Assembly: GCA_030627905.1 (NCBI GenBank) | Contig: DAOVRZ010000114.1 | Coordinates: forward strand, 1 to 18,514 | DNA length: 18,514 bases | Source of the DNA: JAGMES01 sp023128035 | Lineage (GTDB): Bacteria; Bacillota; Halanaerobiia; DY22613 | Direction of reading: 5' to 3' | In this document: in pieces, positions 15,412 to 18,514 of the stretch | Position numbering within the stretch: the first letter of the stretch is position 1 | Layout: each line of letters begins with the position of its first letter | Program-made: the position numbers and the translations under genes | Notes under the pieces: generated by a model | Told to the model about the DNA's origin: nothing | Databases searched by the model: none | What the model saw: only the letters and a program-made list of their open reading frames with translations

Positions 15412-15447
15412 AAAAATCCTCACCTGTAATTCAGATGAGGATTTTTT
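15412..15447. terminator. Bidirectional terminator between convergent operons
   Basis: AAAAATCCTCA (15412-15422) pairs with TGAGGATTTTT (15436-15446) over 11 bp, with an inner CTG/CAG pairing. The run of A on one side and T on the other makes it work for both the plus-strand RiPP operon and the minus-strand ABC operon. Confidence 0.88.
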
Positions 15448-15475
15448 CATATTCACATATTTTTATTGATTCTGT

Positions 15476-16258
15476 TTAAGAACCTGTTGATTTGTAATGC
15501 TTGACTCCAAATTGCCATATAAGGAGACATGGAATAATAAAAAGTATTCCAAATAGTGGTGTTATCATATATAAAAGTTCATTACCATTGGCTCTGCCAA
15601 GTAGGTACATTAGTGGTAAATAATTTACACATCCAAAGGGAATCACAAAAGTAAAAAAGCGTGTTACCCATTTTTTATAAATATTGAGTGGATATTGCGC
15701 CATTTCTCTACCGCCGTCAGTAAAAATATTTGCCACTTCTATTCCCTGTATTGTCCAAAAACATAATGTCGCAGCAAGAATAAAAATTCCTGTGAAAACA
15801 AAAACTCCACTGACAATCATTAAAATTAACATTATAATCTTAAATATATTCCACTTGATGGTAAGATTTAGTATTGCCCAAATTAGGACACTGACACTTT
15901 GTACAAGTCTTCCTATTCGAGTAAACTCAAACTTTGAACCAAGCACTTGAAGAACAGTACTTCTAGGACGTACTAATACCCTGTCAAACTCACCTCTGAC
16001 TACTAGACCTGAAAAAGCGTCAAACCCTCGGGCAAAACATTCACTTATTGAAAATGCCATATGGATAATTGCAAAGCAAAGCGCTACTTCAAAAAAGTCC
16101 CAGCCTTTTAGATTACCAAAGCGTTCAAACATAAAATATAATCCGGCAAATACAAAGAAAGGTACAAAGAATTGTCCGAAAGACAAAAGCAAAAAGGAAG
16201 CACGGTATTGCATTTGTGATTTTAACAATATCAGCATATATTTAAAATACATTCTCAT
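15476..16258 (-). CDS. ABC-2 family permease (COG3694-like)
   Basis: The 260-residue integral membrane protein has about six predicted helices. A typical family feature is the cytosolic stretch FARGFDAFSGLVVRGEFDRVLVRPRSTVLQVLG (roughly 75-108), where D/E-F-D-R-x-L-x-R-P marks this subgroup of ABC-2 permeases. It forms a heteromeric channel with the upstream permease. The start ATG 16258 follows the previous gene by 6 nt. An AAGGAGGGTGA ribosome binding site sits inside that gene's end. The substrate is unknown. It is the last gene of its operon and meets the RiPP operon tail to tail. Confidence 0.83.
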   Translation of the reverse strand: MRMYFKYMLILLKSQMQYRASFLLLSFGQFFVPFFVFAGLYFMFERFGNLKGWDFFEVALCFAIIHMAFSISECFARGFDAFSGLVVRGEFDRVLVRPRSTVLQVLGSKFEFTRIGRLVQSVSVLIWAILNLTIKWNIFKIIMLILMIVSGVFVFTGIFILAATLCFWTIQGIEVANIFTDGGREMAQYPLNIYKKWVTRFFTFVIPFGCVNYLPLMYLLGRANGNELLYMITPLFGILFIIPCLLIWQFGVKHYKSTGS

Positions 16259-16264
16259 ATTTTA

Positions 16265-17068
16265 TCACCCTCCTTGTACTACTACTCTTTGTAGGGCTTT
16301 GTTTAAGGCAAAGTTGCCAAGAGTAACAAGAATAGTAAGCCAGAGTAGTTGAACTAAGATACCATTTAAGGCTCCTAATTGCGAGATATGTCCTGAATAT
16401 ACTCTAAAGGGTAAATCGGAAGTTAATCGAAATGGAAGAAGATAAACGATCTTTTGTAACCACAACGGCATCAGAGGTACTGGAATAACCATACCCGCGA
16501 AAAACTCACCTACTATCCCTATCATTAGTAATGAACCAGTTGGTGATAAGGTAACAAAGACTGAGATATAGATAAACATGGAAATAGAAACAAGAACTAA
16601 AAGTCCTAATATAAGTGTTACAATAAATAGACAAAAAGTTAGAAAATCTGGAGGTAAAGTCATTTTGTAAGGATCAGGAAGAAAAAAAGCAATTATCAGT
16701 ATTGGAAAACAGCGGAGCATTGCTGCAGAAAGTCTTTGAGCAAGGAGTTTTGCGTACCAAAAACCGTAAATTCCGCAAGGACGACAAAGTTCGTAGGCAA
16801 TGTTACCACTTGTTATCAGATTAAATATCTCACTATCACGAAACCAGAGCATAATAAAAGCCAAAAAAGCCTGTTGTAGCCATACATATGTAATAAGCTG
16901 GCTTAAGGAAATAGGCGGGGTTTGTACCGCGTTACTATAAAAAGCTTCAAATATCATAATGAACATAAAACCCCAGAAAAATTGTGTAGCCATTCCTGCC
17001 AGAGCGGCGGCCCTGTATTGTAGGCCGTTTATAAGTCGCAGCTTTAAAACAGAAAAATATACTTTCAT
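16265..17068 (-). CDS. ABC-2 family permease (COG4587-like)
   Basis: The 267-residue membrane protein has about six hydrophobic segments. It shares with its partner the region SEIFNLITSGNIAYELCRPC (about 81-100), the subgroup's E-L-x-R-P coupling motif. The ATG start overlaps the stop of the ATPase gene by 4 nt (ATGA), so translation is coupled. With the ATPase and the other permease it makes a complete exporter of the uncharacterised COG4586/4587/3694 type. Confidence 0.83.
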   Translation of the reverse strand: MKVYFSVLKLRLINGLQYRAAALAGMATQFFWGFMFIMIFEAFYSNAVQTPPISLSQLITYVWLQQAFLAFIMLWFRDSEIFNLITSGNIAYELCRPCGIYGFWYAKLLAQRLSAAMLRCFPILIIAFFLPDPYKMTLPPDFLTFCLFIVTLILGLLVLVSISMFIYISVFVTLSPTGSLLMIGIVGEFFAGMVIPVPLMPLWLQKIVYLLPFRLTSDLPFRVYSGHISQLGALNGILVQLLWLTILVTLGNFALNKALQRVVVQGG

Positions 17069-18033
17069 ATTGCATACTCCTTATAAAGCTGAACAATAAT
17101 TTCTTCAATAGGCTGTGTGTTCACAGTGACGTCAACAATGTCAAGCTGTTTTGTGAGGTGTGAGATAACTTCTGAAACGAAGATTTTTTGTGTGTCTACA
17201 CTGATGCTGGCCCGTTCAGGTGACCAGGAAAGGAGCTTTGTTCCTGGTATATTAACAGGTGTATTGTTTTCTCGAAAATCTACAGTAACTGTTTTATGGG
17301 TTATGAAACGATTTCTTAAATTATTTAGATTACCATCATACAGAATTTTACCCTTGCCTATAAGTATAATTCTATTTGCTAAGGCTTCAATATCGCTCAT
17401 ATCGTGGGTTGTGAGAATAACTGTAACATCTTTTTCTTTATTTATTGTTTTAATAAATTTACGAACAGCAATTTTCGATACTGCGTCGAGACCAATGGTC
17501 GGCTCATCTAAAAACAATATTTTGGGACTATGTAAAAGTGATGCGGCTATCTCGCAGCGCATACGCTGGCCAAGACTAAGTTGTCGTACAGGAGTATTGA
17601 CTAGTTCATGCAAATCTAGCGTTTCTATTAGCATTTCAACATTTTTCTTATATTCCTTTTGCGGCACCTTATAAATATCACGTAAAAGCTCAAATGAATC
17701 TATAACAGGAACGTCCCACCAAAGTTGAGAACGCTGTCCGAACACAACACCAATGTTTTTGACATGAGCGACTCTTTCCTTCCAAGGTGTATGTCCCATA
17801 ATAGAACATTTGCCTTTATCGGGCACCAATATGCCACTCATAACTTTAATGGTCGTGGATTTCCCAGCTCCGTTTGGACCAATGTATCCGACAATTTCTC
17901 CTGAATCGATAGTAAAAGATACATCAGTTAGTGCGTCAACTATGGTGTATTCGCGATGAAACAAAGCTTTAATTGCCTGTCCTAAACCTGCTGAACGTTT
18001 GGCTACCTTAAATGTTTTACTCAATCCTTCCAC
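17065..18033 (-). CDS. ABC transporter ATP-binding protein (COG4586-like)
   Basis: The 322-residue nucleotide-binding subunit shows Walker A GPNGAGKST (52-60), Q-loop FGQRSQLWWD, signature LSLGQRMRCEIA, Walker B LFLDEPTIGLD and H-loop TTHD. The LSLGQ signature and RSQLWWD block are typical of the COG4586 group. The annotated start is GTG 18033, but the AAGGAGG ribosome binding site (18057-18051) is 17 nt away. It is 8 nt from an in-frame CTG at 18042-18040, which would give the N-terminus (M)ITVEGLSKTF, usual for such ATPases. Initiation at that CTG is therefore likely. It heads the minus-strand operon behind a strong promoter. GC content looks higher than in the RiPP genes. Confidence 0.88.
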   Translation of the reverse strand: MEGLSKTFKVAKRSAGLGQAIKALFHREYTIVDALTDVSFTIDSGEIVGYIGPNGAGKSTTIKVMSGILVPDKGKCSIMGHTPWKERVAHVKNIGVVFGQRSQLWWDVPVIDSFELLRDIYKVPQKEYKKNVEMLIETLDLHELVNTPVRQLSLGQRMRCEIAASLLHSPKILFLDEPTIGLDAVSKIAVRKFIKTINKEKDVTVILTTHDMSDIEALANRIILIGKGKILYDGNLNNLRNRFITHKTVTVDFRENNTPVNIPGTKLLSWSPERASISVDTQKIFVSEVISHLTKQLDIVDVTVNTQPIEEIIVQLYKEYAI

Positions 18034-18080
18034 AGTTATCAGACCAATCGCCTCCTTGTGTAATTATTCCCAAAAATATT

Positions 18081-18109
18081 AGTATAACACTATAGATAAG
18101 CTATGTCAA
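18081..18109 (-). promoter_or_regulatory. Sigma-A promoter of the minus-strand ABC operon
   Basis: On the minus strand, TTGACA (18109-18104) and TATACT (18086-18081) are 17 nt apart, with TGT just before the -10 box. The transcript would begin near 18074, about 30-40 nt before the ATPase start. Confidence 0.8.
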
Positions 18110-18306
18110 GTTTTTCTTTTTATATACAGCTCTAACGAATAAAAATTTATCCAATCAATAAAAAAGAAAAATTTATCTCTACATAATTGTTAAAATTTAC
18201 CATCTGTATTCTGAGATTTTTATTAAAAAAGAATCCAGCGCTTTTTTTGAGAATTTTTAAATTTTGCATAGTTTTCTTTCATCACCTTCATGGTATCATA
18301 AATATG

Positions 18307-18514
18307 TCATAAACGTCGTATTTGAATCCGTTTGTTTAATCTGACGATATCTTCAGTGGCTAGTATATCTCGTCGAAAAGATTTCAATATCCTTGAAGAT
18401 ATTTCATTTATCCCGATTTTTAAACGCTTCATAATATCAGTACCTTTTTCAAATAATTGTCTTATAATATCAGCTATTTGAATTAATAAATAATGATTTT
18501 TCATAGCATTATAG
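18307..18514 (-). CDS. C-terminal end of a transposase-like protein, partial (runs off right edge)
   Basis: The frame is open from the window edge (YNAMKNHYLLIQIADIIRQL ...) to a TGA at 18309-18307. An ATG at 18504 is internal to the frame and has no ribosome binding site, so the coding region very probably continues beyond the edge. The YNAMKNHYLL-x-QIADI segment followed by KEISS/EISSRILKSFRRD and a basic end is one I recall from the C-termini of a clostridial DDE transposase group. The call is by memory and moderate. No terminal repeat can be defined within the window. Confidence 0.45.
   Translation of the reverse strand, partial: YNAMKNHYLLIQIADIIRQLFEKGTDIMKRLKIGINEISSRILKSFRRDILATEDIVRLNKRIQIRRL

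Noticed and set aside
17117..17674. Plus-strand 185-codon frame opposite the COG4586-like ATPase
   Set aside because: The minus strand encodes a complete ABC ATPase with all motifs here, so the plus frame is a by-product.
18141..18177. Direct repeat AAAAATTTATC (18141-18151 and 18167-18177)
   Set aside because: Only two short AT-rich copies in AT-rich DNA, with no link to an element end that can be seen.

Overview
The window reads as an accessory region of a low-GC Gram-positive bacterium (Bacillota, probably an anaerobic clostridial or Negativicutes lineage). The signs are strong purine-rich ribosome binding sites, near-consensus sigma-A-type promoters, frequent TTG/GTG starts, AT-rich codon use and radical-SAM peptide chemistry. 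The species cannot be named from the sequence.

Left part (1-5840): a graveyard. A minus-strand transposase N-terminus (ISAzo13-like) runs off the left edge and abuts a 5'-truncated gene resembling the small JetB/MksE-like subunit of a Wadjet (SMC/condensin-type plasmid-defence) locus. Next comes an SMC-like ATPase gene (JetC/MukB/MksB-like, 720-4253) broken by three in-frame stops and two frame changes. No JetD nuclease follows. The next 1.6 kb holds only short decayed reading frames and two related palindromic terminators.

Middle part (5770-9840): a co-directional run behind an extended -10 promoter. It encodes a secreted protein of unknown function, a membrane-anchored metallophosphoesterase, a GNAT acetyltransferase and a three-helix membrane protein with a large extracytoplasmic region.

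Core of interest (10165-15447): a compact, apparently intact RiPP (ribosomally made, post-translationally modified peptide) operon. A strong terminator separates it from upstream, and a nearly perfect extended -10 promoter with a palindromic candidate operator precedes it. Gene order: PqqD-like peptide chaperone; radical SAM/SPASM maturase; a SPASM protein that has lost the radical-SAM cysteines but keeps all seven auxiliary-cluster cysteines; a 34-residue Cys-rich precursor peptide (12772-12876) flanked by a 13-bp inverted repeat; ABC ATPase; ABC-2 permease; and a transglutaminase-fold cysteine protease of the lasso-peptide B2 type. The trio of PqqD, radical SAM/SPASM and SPASM-only proteins matches the architecture called GeoRSP in Geobacter. 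The expected flow is: the chaperone presents the leader, the maturase with its SPASM partner modifies the core, the protease removes the leader, and the ABC pair exports the product.

Right part (15476-18514): a convergent, visibly more GC-rich three-gene ABC-2 transporter operon (ATPase and two permeases of the COG4586/4587/3694 type) with its own promoter, then the C-terminal remnant of another transposase running off the right edge. The RiPP operon is thus in a mobile-element-bounded, probably acquired segment.
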